Source: a virus | Virus record (IMG/VR): IMGVR_UViG_3300047552_001772 | Span: 1-34,206 of that record | Length of the DNA stretch: 34,206 nt | Reading direction: 5' to 3' (one strand) | Made by a program: the position numbers and the translations under genes | Notes under the pieces: model-generated | Databases searched by the model: none | Told to the model about the DNA's origin: nothing | Seen by the model: only the letters and a program-made list of their open reading frames with translations | In this document: in pieces, positions 18,701 to 25,086 of the stretch | Layout of the letters: every line of letters begins with the position of its first letter | Numbering within the stretch: position 1 is the stretch's first letter

Positions 18701-19094
18701 CCTATTCTATACAGGTTTACTGCGTCGAGTTCAACGAACAGTTGATGGATTCAGTCCGGATCCAATTACATATGCTGAACGAAGAGCGGTCGGTTCTCGC
18801 ATTGAGATCTTGCCTCCTCTAATCAAGAACATCTCTTTGGTTCTTACGATTACAACCAATGAAGGATCTTCAGTTCAGGATGTATCGAACAATGTCAAGT
18901 CATCTATTATCGACTACGTTAATGGTCTTGGTGTTGGAGATGATGTGATCTTGTCTGCCATCATCGCAGCCGTAATGAAAGTAAAGGGTGTTGCCGCTGC
19001 TACTTTCAACAGTCCAGTGCCGTCGACTGAAAGAATAACAATTGCTTCAAACGAAAAAGCACTCATCTTTGCTGATATGATTGGTATTATCTAA
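12705..19094 (+). CDS. Giant baseplate wedge protein, J/gp6/Mu gp47 type, 2129 aa
   Basis: The first 330 residues follow the Baseplate_J plan (DLDNKAADLGLERKAAVAAT, a GTVRIKN strand, RVINAGTIVKIPA, then TDVELRNRIKAYASSLARGT). The last 140 resume it (AVGSRIEILPPLIKNISLVL, VNGLGVGDDVILSAIIAAV, VKGVAAATFNSPVP). Usual family members are a few hundred residues, so about 1600 residues are inserted between. The insert holds repeats of a 'TxxDxxxxIN...IxAxxxxxxxxIxSxxxGSxxxIxIxGG' type near residues 407, 537, 788, 1232 and 1355, like flagellin-hook IN motifs, and several 'GDxIxI...NGxYxVxxVDxxTxxF' beta modules (about 704, 1614, 1717). Wedges join hub to fibres, so the insert may form an outer baseplate arm. 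It is flanked by gp25-like and I-like genes. The J identity is firm; the insert function is unknown. Confidence 0.8.
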   Translation: MSIEIKSFNQILGGMVRKIIAETPLSDVNPGSVFLSLLEACASQDFDNNVAILSILELLNVDAIRNNDLDNKAADLGLERKAAVAATGTVRIKNTNIVKQSTSLYSLKPAPISGQTVLFVNNTSGWTASGSLYIGRGTNSFEGPIVYTSITTYPTYSEITLGTALQKDHLASDLVVNAQGQPDRVINAGTIVKIPANNQNPEIVYNTIRDAVIPAGEDYIDDVLVVAQSPGTQGNALLNTINQFDTVPFIGAAVTNTVAFTTGSDIETDVELRNRIKAYASSLARGTAPSILSAVIGLSDPDENKRVASAILSQPVSVNAPSILYIDDGRGFQPSQAGQAIDVLLARANGTEEFLQLANYPVPRVQVVNDASGPFELVDQMFLRVAVDGVEETIIFTETDFSNISVATLAEIVSAINDKSISFKARLTDDSSHILLFAIDPDAETIQVAPIKASDNEALYSNNILNFPVKEVSYIALFQNSTRLRQREKTATVETIPFAFWNLLSTGDLGISVDGTPTQTQTFSLSDFPNASSFSLLTIDDWVSAFNRKFAGITASSTPNQTMQISSNKQGSTATVEIVGGSYKNQMFGANAVSATGQSSQFEINRSTGNIRLLTDVVSGDVVSAGIADAKGFIVSTVTTSGLYNFDVDTNGRQAQMVICSDASICKKIDLDLSIDQTLVITNQGSSVMRIKADNIDTFRYIQPGHYLYMAYRSVGSGWINQANSGLFKVIRRGAHTNAGTDTYIEVLNGGIIGETVTVADITDMVAFQTDVYPQLWTSSYLTNPLAASLDDVASSINDSLIGIKASIFRTNSVKITSTTEESGSIAIPVSIGAASTIFIATEDLQVNNDPLIANKISSKDMTGFIKFPAIISSNTYLGRATYPTVFASLSASAVPDAYPYSGAYSETLTAAALTDANVNLSNIVSFERGSNEGLTRSIAAKPTNTTVGTQQGLPRTLFDHVINDKVQVYNSLQMAQDDNIVIAMDKDVTTKTITIPIARTGRVNSGSNLLSFIPNSTEFSASDNDNEPGVDFSTVNVWGTSLNGTDFSDYRLLMRARNWYASGGTTSGNGKFMVRSAEFGTNGNLFRFAINYPALPNLDNTTVLSNTPSHNQLVYKFASGSDRTVGLGLSTVVSITGPYSNDSINFPGGASDGPSGEYFDLAWGTGNFTTVQVNDVLSTFSGSGFSGTLLGQFGIKAKSGNTIRIFHPSGVVGSVTVTNPDLVHFFPLQKTTVADIISKINESNILVAAAISLPSASIVTSTLEDQYNYTTDATALGHDHNPTDVNVRSFVSLFDGVGDIRSFSNANPNFTLKTGLVLPSTGVSSSIYRMDTTVNEDSTVGEYFKLVPSTIKNIHHHFTQKALSQLPIVADVSIANNNKRVQIVSKELGSKGAIEILGGQGNVAQTSIIGQSIVTSDTSGSYLLASISAFPNTYSVGDVVKVTNSRGVQRATQFASSSTLDVSALVSNRAEYYWNPVTTNFGATTTFAITDVSSSYTDYNGSPLSAGIVWRWTHSIGNAETLSAVQPGQQVIAFDCTGWKNTNQAKLPGDGTTVGLIIINVNDVSHYFDVVNPFGQAMGATAIGTGTVSICPVPRNRWNLAHASPTPISSLQRASNVITVQTTTSHNMNSGDSAVINDSLSIVADGTYGPITVTGPQTFTFADTGPNLTELNIGATTIKSTFTRSSYRLQKMGFGNLVQISHTTGDSPRFADCGVAVDDYLILQGKTFNSSNNGVYRIVAVDNTSIVFEHKGAIDNRNLTTLFNQNSIAAQWTANSNIVEGSAGTFKHLVTGRWVKKEEDSDALYLQVTGCDTNDYSTATKIFLGQTYNGVTGSALGISYNMVTSYDLGVYLDTIDDILIYEGDSAFKTDKLNVQTVTDATWFDPNNTGQFDIIEIGNNPSDRRPFVRVNNAVAVTQINRQLSATPQGFYVVENDTYKYSTYRTVANSVISDTNNLRRNLYLLPDARAYKIDSANDSIIQHVGKLGYDLITATGTDGYLFYTGLLRRVQRTVDGFSPDPITYAERRAVGSRIEILPPLIKNISLVLTITTNEGSSVQDVSNNVKSSIIDYVNGLGVGDDVILSAIIAAVMKVKGVAAATFNSPVPSTERITIASNEKALIFADMIGII

Positions 19095-21379
19095 TGGAAA
19101 ATAAAACAAAAGCAGACAGAATATTTGATCTCCTTCCAAAATATTTCAATGCCCGAGCTGACCAAAATTGGAGCAGTCTTATTTCAGCAATTGGTTCAGA
19201 AGATGAGAGACTGGCTCAATTGGCGGAACAAGTTAGAAAACAATTCTTTATTAAGACCGCTGAGAGACCATATATTGATCGACTGGCAGCAAATAACAAT
19301 ATTAGTAGACCTAGATTTGTTGGCATGAGCGATACAGATTTTCGTCGATTTGTCCCAATTATGTCTTATCAGCCCAAGCAAGTCAAAAAGATCATTGATG
19401 AGTTACTAGATCTCTTCTTTTTTAAAGATGCGACTACCGCATTCTTATCAAGTGGAACTTATGAACCATTTGCTCTAAAAGATACTTGGAATTTAGATAT
19501 AACTGTTGATAATCTATATCAAGAACACATTGTTTTTAAGACATCTGACTTTACTAATATTGCCGCTGCTACGGCCATTGAAGTGGCAGCGGCCTACAAT
19601 CGTCAAGCAAAGCATTCTTACGCTATCAACTATTATGACAGCACGACAAAACAAACCTACTTAAGATTTTTTAGTAATACTATTGGTGCTCAAGGCTCTA
19701 TGCTTGTAACTGGAGGCTTAAGCAATATCGCGTTTGAATTAAATGGATTTTTGTCTGATCTAGGAACGGGAAGCAATACTCAGTGGATTGTTACCAAGAT
19801 TGGCAATGAAATCACCTTTACTTATAACGGCGGTACTCAACCTGGAGTCGAATCGCTACTACCAGGTGATATCTTTTTCTGTGATATTTCTGGCAACGTG
19901 GGTTCCTTTGTTGTAACAAAAGTCGATATAAGATTGCTCAACTTTTCTTTTATCAACATTTTGGGATCAACGGGGACCTTTACTCAAACAAATAACAAAC
20001 AGGCTAAATGGTCACGGCCAGTATACGTTACCTCCTTTAGTGCTCCTCGACGTGCTTTAACTTGGGAAACAGCGATTGGAAAAACGTCAATTGAAATGCC
20101 TGCTACACCTCCCATTGTTTATCGTGGAGCTAAGGGTGGTTTTCACATAAATGGCGAATTTGCTATAGTCACAGAAATTAATTCACCCACTAGTCTAACT
20201 GTCAATGATGCTCTTAATATGCCTACTTCTGGTAACTTCATTATTGAGCCCATTGAAGCCATTACTGCTCGGCTCATTGGTGGAACAGTTGAAGACATCA
20301 AGACCAATACGATGAATGGTCGAGTCATTTCTAATTTTACGCGCTATTCATACACCAATAAGACTGGTAATGTTATAACTGGTATCACTCCGGATCTGCC
20401 GGCAGTAACAGCCTTACAAGAGATCACGATAAGTGCATTAAACAGAACTGGTAATGTTATCACATGCTTAGCCGCGAATGATTTTGCGGCTGGTGATACT
20501 ATCTTTATTCATGGCAGTAGTGGAATTCCGATTCTTACAACATCTGGAACAACATCTAATGGCTCATCCACCATTAGTAGTATATCTGCTTTGACGGGAG
20601 TATCTCCGGGACAATTGGTCTCAGGTACGGGATTAGCAGCGGGAACTAAGGTAGTACACATAGTAAACGCAACTACTATCACTATTAGTCAGCCTGCCAC
20701 TGTAAGTGGCTCGACTTCTCTTACTTTCAGCGAAGATACCAATGGACCGTGGGAATTGGCATCAACAAGTAGCACTCAATTCACGATTAACCAAATTGGC
20801 AGCAATGGTGTTGCTTCAATACCAGGAGTTGCATCGAAAGAGCAACGACTTTTAGCACCAAATAGCTTTAAAATAATTTCAACAACATCAATTAGCTCTG
20901 ATATCAGTAAAATTAAGGGTCCATATATTTGGGATTTGAACGCACCCTTTACATTAGGGGCTGACACCACCACGACATCTGAAAAAATTGTTGCCGGCAA
21001 GATGTATAAGTTGCTTACAGTTAATACTAACAATATGCCCGACGGGCCAGGATATATAGTTATTGACTACGGAAAGAACAATCAAGAAGGTCCCATTCGA
21101 TATCTATATAAAGCCGCAGAAAATATATTAGCTATTGATACTTCTTACACTTTTCAGCAATATCATGATCTAGGTGCTTCCGTTGTCACTGTCAGTAAAT
21201 TAGGTCCACATGCACCAGTAGGAAAGGGGGACGAATATCCGCCGTATGTCACCAATCCACCGGATGCGCGCAAGCTATTACAAGATCTAATCGTGTCGGT
21301 TGCAAGTGCTGGTATTTTTATTGATTTTATAATCCGCTATCCAAATCAACTATACGGCACCATTGATGTTTATGACTGA
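19094..21379 (+). CDS. Baseplate wedge protein, I-like (P2 gpI / Mu gp48 position)
   Basis: A 761-residue protein that starts on a TAATG overlap with the giant wedge. Its N-terminal 130 residues are helical and match the I-type opening: ADRIFDLLPKYFNARADQNW, then PYIDRLAANNNISRPRFVGM, SDTDFRRFVPIMSYQPKQV and a hydrophobic LLDLFFFKDATTAF. Residues 153-215 repeat the IN-type module seen in the wedge. Residues 300-385 are a beta segment (SFSAPRRALTWETAIGKTSI); residues 447-562 hold a Thr/Ser-rich module with GDTIFIHG and TITISQPATVSG. The C-terminus (PPDARKLLQDLIVSVASAGI) is helical again. I-type proteins link the wedge to the fibre, and fibre genes follow. P2 gpI is about 180 residues, so this protein is also strongly expanded. 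Confidence 0.6.
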   Translation: MENKTKADRIFDLLPKYFNARADQNWSSLISAIGSEDERLAQLAEQVRKQFFIKTAERPYIDRLAANNNISRPRFVGMSDTDFRRFVPIMSYQPKQVKKIIDELLDLFFFKDATTAFLSSGTYEPFALKDTWNLDITVDNLYQEHIVFKTSDFTNIAAATAIEVAAAYNRQAKHSYAINYYDSTTKQTYLRFFSNTIGAQGSMLVTGGLSNIAFELNGFLSDLGTGSNTQWIVTKIGNEITFTYNGGTQPGVESLLPGDIFFCDISGNVGSFVVTKVDIRLLNFSFINILGSTGTFTQTNNKQAKWSRPVYVTSFSAPRRALTWETAIGKTSIEMPATPPIVYRGAKGGFHINGEFAIVTEINSPTSLTVNDALNMPTSGNFIIEPIEAITARLIGGTVEDIKTNTMNGRVISNFTRYSYTNKTGNVITGITPDLPAVTALQEITISALNRTGNVITCLAANDFAAGDTIFIHGSSGIPILTTSGTTSNGSSTISSISALTGVSPGQLVSGTGLAAGTKVVHIVNATTITISQPATVSGSTSLTFSEDTNGPWELASTSSTQFTINQIGSNGVASIPGVASKEQRLLAPNSFKIISTTSISSDISKIKGPYIWDLNAPFTLGADTTTTSEKIVAGKMYKLLTVNTNNMPDGPGYIVIDYGKNNQEGPIRYLYKAAENILAIDTSYTFQQYHDLGASVVTVSKLGPHAPVGKGDEYPPYVTNPPDARKLLQDLIVSVASAGIFIDFIIRYPNQLYGTIDVYD

Positions 21380-21391
21380 GTAGATAGGTAA

Positions 21392-21406
21392 AATTGTAGT
21401 ACAATT
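21392..21406. promoter_or_regulatory. Palindromic -10 element before the first fibre gene
   Basis: AATTGTA-G-TACAATT is a perfect 7+1+7 inverted repeat. It presents TACAAT on the plus strand (21400-21405) and on the minus strand (21398-21393). TAAAAT at 21389-21394 is a second possible box. The plus transcript would carry a leader of about 45 nt. Confidence 0.45.
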
Positions 21407-21407
21407 A

Positions 21408-21450
21408 GCGGGGATATGCCGCGATAATCCCAATAAAAATCGCGGGAGGA
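21408..21450 (+). promoter_or_regulatory. Leader with two mutually exclusive hairpins overlapping the SD
   Basis: CCGCGAT (21419-21425) pairs perfectly with ATCGCGG (21439-21445), whose last two bases are the first bases of the SD GGGAGGA (21444-21450), 7 nt before the TTG start at 21458. GCGG (21408-21411) can instead pair with CCGC (21419-21422), freeing the SD. This could be a translational switch or chance; no ligand or protein is implied. Confidence 0.35.
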
Positions 21451-21457
21451 TACTAAC

Positions 21458-24400
21458 TTGGCAGTCTTAGGCAGAGTCTTACTTAACAGTGCAGAACGAA
21501 TCGATCTTCCTGATCTACTCTCTATTGATAGTTATGCTGCTGGAGACTGGCGGTACTTCATGCAGAGCTTGGTTGGTGCAACCAAACCTTACATTCTTTC
21601 TGGTTTTGACGTCATCAATCCTGGAAACGCAATAGGTTTGCCAACTTGTTCATTTCGAGTAGCAGACTCAATTGTTTACTATCCAGGTTCAGCTGCTGGA
21701 CCTTTCTTTTATGGTCTACCAGAAGGCAATGAAGCCTCTGTTCCTCTAATTCCTCAGTTGCGAACTAATGCAACTAATTATGTCTATCTAACGCTGTCTA
21801 CATTCGACACGGCCGTTGATACCCGAGCTCTCTGGGATCCTGATCGCAACGGTGGCGATGGTGGTGAATTTACACAAGACATCAATACCGAATCAGTAAT
21901 CCAAGCACAATTGAATGTGTCTACCGGGTCTTTTCCTGTTAATACAGTACCTTTGGCAATTGTGGTTATGGGACCAAGCGCAATTATCTCAATCACAGAT
22001 GCTCGAGATATGATGTTCCGACTGGGTAGCGGTGGTATTGCTCCCAATCCTTTAAATACTTTTGCTTTCCCTTCGTTGCCTGATAATACATATTCTCGTC
22101 TAGAGCCAGCTGGAACAATGGTCTCTCTCACAGACCCAAATCCATTCCAAGGTGGCGATAAGAATATCAAGACGATGAAACAATGGATGGATGCTGTAAT
22201 GACCAAGCTCAAAGAGATTGGTGGCACCACCTATTGGTACGAAGATACAACGACGTTTACACTATACAAGATATGGCATGATACTCTTGCTACCACATGG
22301 AAGAGCAAGGGTTCATATACACACTCATCTGCTACACCGGGTGAATTATCGTGGTCAGAAGATATCTATGTAAAAAGTGTGACAAGTCCAGTTGATGTTG
22401 TTATTCGAGCTTCTGGTGGATCACCAATAACATTGAATAATGATCAAGTTGCATTTTTGGCCTTAGTCAGAGATCAACCAATAAACTCACTAGATCAACC
22501 AGTCTCCTTTGTTAATGGACAAGCGTATGTTAACTCCGCAACAGGCGCAACAGGAATGTTTGCGGAGTTAAATAAGGGCGACTGGATTAAGAAGACTACT
22601 GACAATGATACCCTATTTTTACAAGTAAGAGAATTCTATAATGCGGCTCAATCTCCGGGTCCCATATTAGGAACGGTCACGACGCCCGCAGATGCTCGAT
22701 CAATCATTCTTAGTGGTACTTATCAGGGCGCCTCTAGCAGTGTCTCAGGCGATCGCGCCCGATATATCAAAGGTGAATATCTTTCAAGTGATATTGAAGT
22801 TGTTGATAGAACTGATGGTCTCTTGGATTCAACTGGCGGCGATTTGATGTGGTTTGCGACTCGCAGTGATACTGTAATGAAGATCTCTTCAATTTCAACA
22901 GTGTCGCTTTCTGGTTCAATCACATTCGCTGATGGAACTGGAGCAACAGTATCTTCTACAAGCCATGGACTGATCGACGGAGATAGAATTACAGTTACAG
23001 CGCCAGGCGCTCAAGCAGGTACATACTCTGTTGATGTAGTTGATGCTAATACTTTTACGTTCAAGACAACTAATACAACGACAGGTGCTTTTACTGCCTT
23101 TTATGGTTTAGCGACTACTACTTCTTTCTCACTAGATGGTTTTCAAATAGAATCTGCCAACCATGGATTCGATTCTGGCGAATCAATCACTGTATCTTCT
23201 ACAACCAACTTTAACGGCGCACATACCATCAATGTCCGATCGGCAACACAATTTCAGTTTCCAATGGGAGCCTCTTATGCTACAGAGACCACCGGTTGGG
23301 CAACATTAGCAAGAATGGATGTGCGATCGGAAGAGGGAATCACAAAGGTAGTTCAAGGAGAGACGATCGAGATCGGTTCAGGGACGATCGAAAACATGCA
23401 GGCCTTCATCGGTATGACCTCCCTCGATCAAACGTATCCCGTGTACAACCTGCCTGGTTCTTATGGCACATTTAACAACGGCGCTAATTACAACAGTGCT
23501 CTCACGGATAATCTCACTGCTCGTGTTTCCAAAAACACTGCGATGTTGATGGATAAGGCACAAGACAAGACGATCAAGTACCTAACAAATGCTATTGAAG
23601 CTTTTGTTGAAACTGATGTTACTCCAACCTTACAAAACTTAAGTTTTACTCCTCCGGGCAGTACACTTACAATTTTACAGCCTGGTTCTCCTGGTAGCGC
23701 AACAGTAACTTTACCTGATATTGGTTCACCACTACAACTTGCTGTGAACCAAAGCATATATGTCGTCATTGATCGCAATGCTTCTTCGACTCCTGGTTAT
23801 GTTATCGCGGACACAACGGCAGTACCAGTCGCTGAAAACGTATTTGTATTAGCATCTCGCCTCTCAGGTCCAGAGGTCTATTTATGGAACAGTGAGTGTA
23901 TCTTAGATACGGTTCCACTCGCACCTGCTGACATACCACTTGTTGAATGTGATTATTTTGATCCGCTAACCACAGTATTACCAACTGGCACTGTCACTGT
24001 CGATAACGCAACGGTGATGGAAGATGACCTGGTTCTGTTCGGCAATCTAACTGTCAATCCTAATCGTATCTGGAAGGCCGTTGGTGTTGGATCGAACATC
24101 TCAGGTTGGGTGGCACTCTACAAATTCGAAGGTCGTCAAGATCCGGTTTTAGCAGATACTGTAATCGTTCGTTCGGGTCAAGGTTTTGCGCTTCAAGTTG
24201 GTAAGTTCAATGGAACCAATTGGGTATTTAACAACTATGTTCGCTACTTTAACGGTGCGGATTATTGGGAACAATCTAATTTAATCAGTGCGGCACTTAG
24301 TGATAATACTACGGCTGCCGTATTTACAATGCCTTGGGCTGGCAATGAGCATATGATCATCGATTTCTCGATCGTTCGATCAACAGAAAGAGAAACAGGA

Positions 24401-25066
24401 ACGATGCGAATCGTTACTGATGGCGTGTCAGCAGAAGTCTCAACCGACAGTTCATATGTCAATGGAAACTCTGGTGTCACCTTTTCGGCATCAGTGTCGG
24501 GAGCCAATCTAACGCTCTCATATACGACTACCTCTACGGGGGTCGCTGCGGCGCTTAAATACTCTATTCGTCGATGGAGCTCTTCGCCTGGTGGTCCAGC
24601 TGGAGTTCCAGTGTATACGGGAGCCGCTCCTGCTCCAACACCCGCTGCTGCACCAGTCGGTGCAATCCAATTTAACTCTGGTGGTGTGCTCGCTGGCAAC
24701 TCCAACTTCGCAATTGATGTAGTTGATCTAAGTATGACTTACAATGGATTGCGTCAAGGAGTGTTATCGAGTGGAATCACGATCGTAAACAACCAACCTT
24801 CGTTTACTAACTTGTTCTTGATGGATACATCAAACCCATTTATCGTAATTGAATATTCAATAACAAAAGAAGGTTTTGCACGAGTTGGTCATTTAAACGT
24901 TGCTTATGATGGCACCAATCTTGTCTGTAATGATTCATACGTTGAGACAGGAGCGACGGGTGTAGTGTTGCAAGCAATCCTATCTAGTGGCATTCAATTT
25001 CAATATACAAGTACAAGCGGTTCTGGCGACGGTACCTTTAAATATGCATGGCGTAAGTGGGCATAA
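21458..25066 (+). CDS. Distal tail / fibre-type protein, 1202 aa, with duplicated C-terminal domain
   Basis: It starts at TTG, 7 nt after a strong GGGAGGA SD. The N-terminal 250 residues (VLLNSAERIDLPDLLSIDSY, RVADSIVYYPGSAAGPFFYG, ISITDARDMMFRLGSGGIAP) resemble a conserved structural protein found after the baseplate genes of large myoviruses, probably the fibre-baseplate attachment part. The middle (374-604) has beta modules also seen in the giant wedge: a 'DWIKKTTDNDTLFLQV' segment, then two 'HGxxxGDxIxV...GxxxVxxVxxxTFxF' units. The C-terminal region holds two copies of one beta domain (about 966-1036 and 1130-1202), each ending in a 'xKYxxRxW' strand, separated by a Pro/Ala linker near residues 1040-1062. 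Terminal beta domains of fibres often bind receptors, but binding is inferred. Confidence 0.75.
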   Translation: MAVLGRVLLNSAERIDLPDLLSIDSYAAGDWRYFMQSLVGATKPYILSGFDVINPGNAIGLPTCSFRVADSIVYYPGSAAGPFFYGLPEGNEASVPLIPQLRTNATNYVYLTLSTFDTAVDTRALWDPDRNGGDGGEFTQDINTESVIQAQLNVSTGSFPVNTVPLAIVVMGPSAIISITDARDMMFRLGSGGIAPNPLNTFAFPSLPDNTYSRLEPAGTMVSLTDPNPFQGGDKNIKTMKQWMDAVMTKLKEIGGTTYWYEDTTTFTLYKIWHDTLATTWKSKGSYTHSSATPGELSWSEDIYVKSVTSPVDVVIRASGGSPITLNNDQVAFLALVRDQPINSLDQPVSFVNGQAYVNSATGATGMFAELNKGDWIKKTTDNDTLFLQVREFYNAAQSPGPILGTVTTPADARSIILSGTYQGASSSVSGDRARYIKGEYLSSDIEVVDRTDGLLDSTGGDLMWFATRSDTVMKISSISTVSLSGSITFADGTGATVSSTSHGLIDGDRITVTAPGAQAGTYSVDVVDANTFTFKTTNTTTGAFTAFYGLATTTSFSLDGFQIESANHGFDSGESITVSSTTNFNGAHTINVRSATQFQFPMGASYATETTGWATLARMDVRSEEGITKVVQGETIEIGSGTIENMQAFIGMTSLDQTYPVYNLPGSYGTFNNGANYNSALTDNLTARVSKNTAMLMDKAQDKTIKYLTNAIEAFVETDVTPTLQNLSFTPPGSTLTILQPGSPGSATVTLPDIGSPLQLAVNQSIYVVIDRNASSTPGYVIADTTAVPVAENVFVLASRLSGPEVYLWNSECILDTVPLAPADIPLVECDYFDPLTTVLPTGTVTVDNATVMEDDLVLFGNLTVNPNRIWKAVGVGSNISGWVALYKFEGRQDPVLADTVIVRSGQGFALQVGKFNGTNWVFNNYVRYFNGADYWEQSNLISAALSDNTTAAVFTMPWAGNEHMIIDFSIVRSTERETGTMRIVTDGVSAEVSTDSSYVNGNSGVTFSASVSGANLTLSYTTTSTGVAAALKYSIRRWSSSPGGPAGVPVYTGAAPAPTPAAAPVGAIQFNSGGVLAGNSNFAIDVVDLSMTYNGLRQGVLSSGITIVNNQPSFTNLFLMDTSNPFIVIEYSITKEGFARVGHLNVAYDGTNLVCNDSYVETGATGVVLQAILSSGIQFQYTSTSGSGDGTFKYAWRKWA

Positions 25067-25069
25067 CAA

Positions 25070-25080
25070 TATAATGAGGA
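25070..25080 (+). promoter_or_regulatory. -10 box and SD before the second fibre gene
   Basis: TATAAT at 25070-25075 begins 4 nt after the preceding stop and is followed at once by GAGGA (25076-25080), 6 nt before the ATG at 25087. A transcript from this box would begin only a few nt before the ATG and lose the SD; read-through mRNA from the previous gene would keep it. Confidence 0.4.
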
Positions 25081-25086
25081 ATTAAG

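Noticed and set aside
21784-22230. 148-residue minus-strand frame inside the fibre gene
   Set aside because: No start signal, terminator or recognisable motif; the plus-strand gene here has strong family features and continuous coding.
24262-24705. 147-residue minus-strand frame in the fibre C-terminus
   Set aside because: It mirrors the repeated beta domains and Pro/Ala linker of the plus-strand protein and has a low-complexity composition; no regulatory signals.
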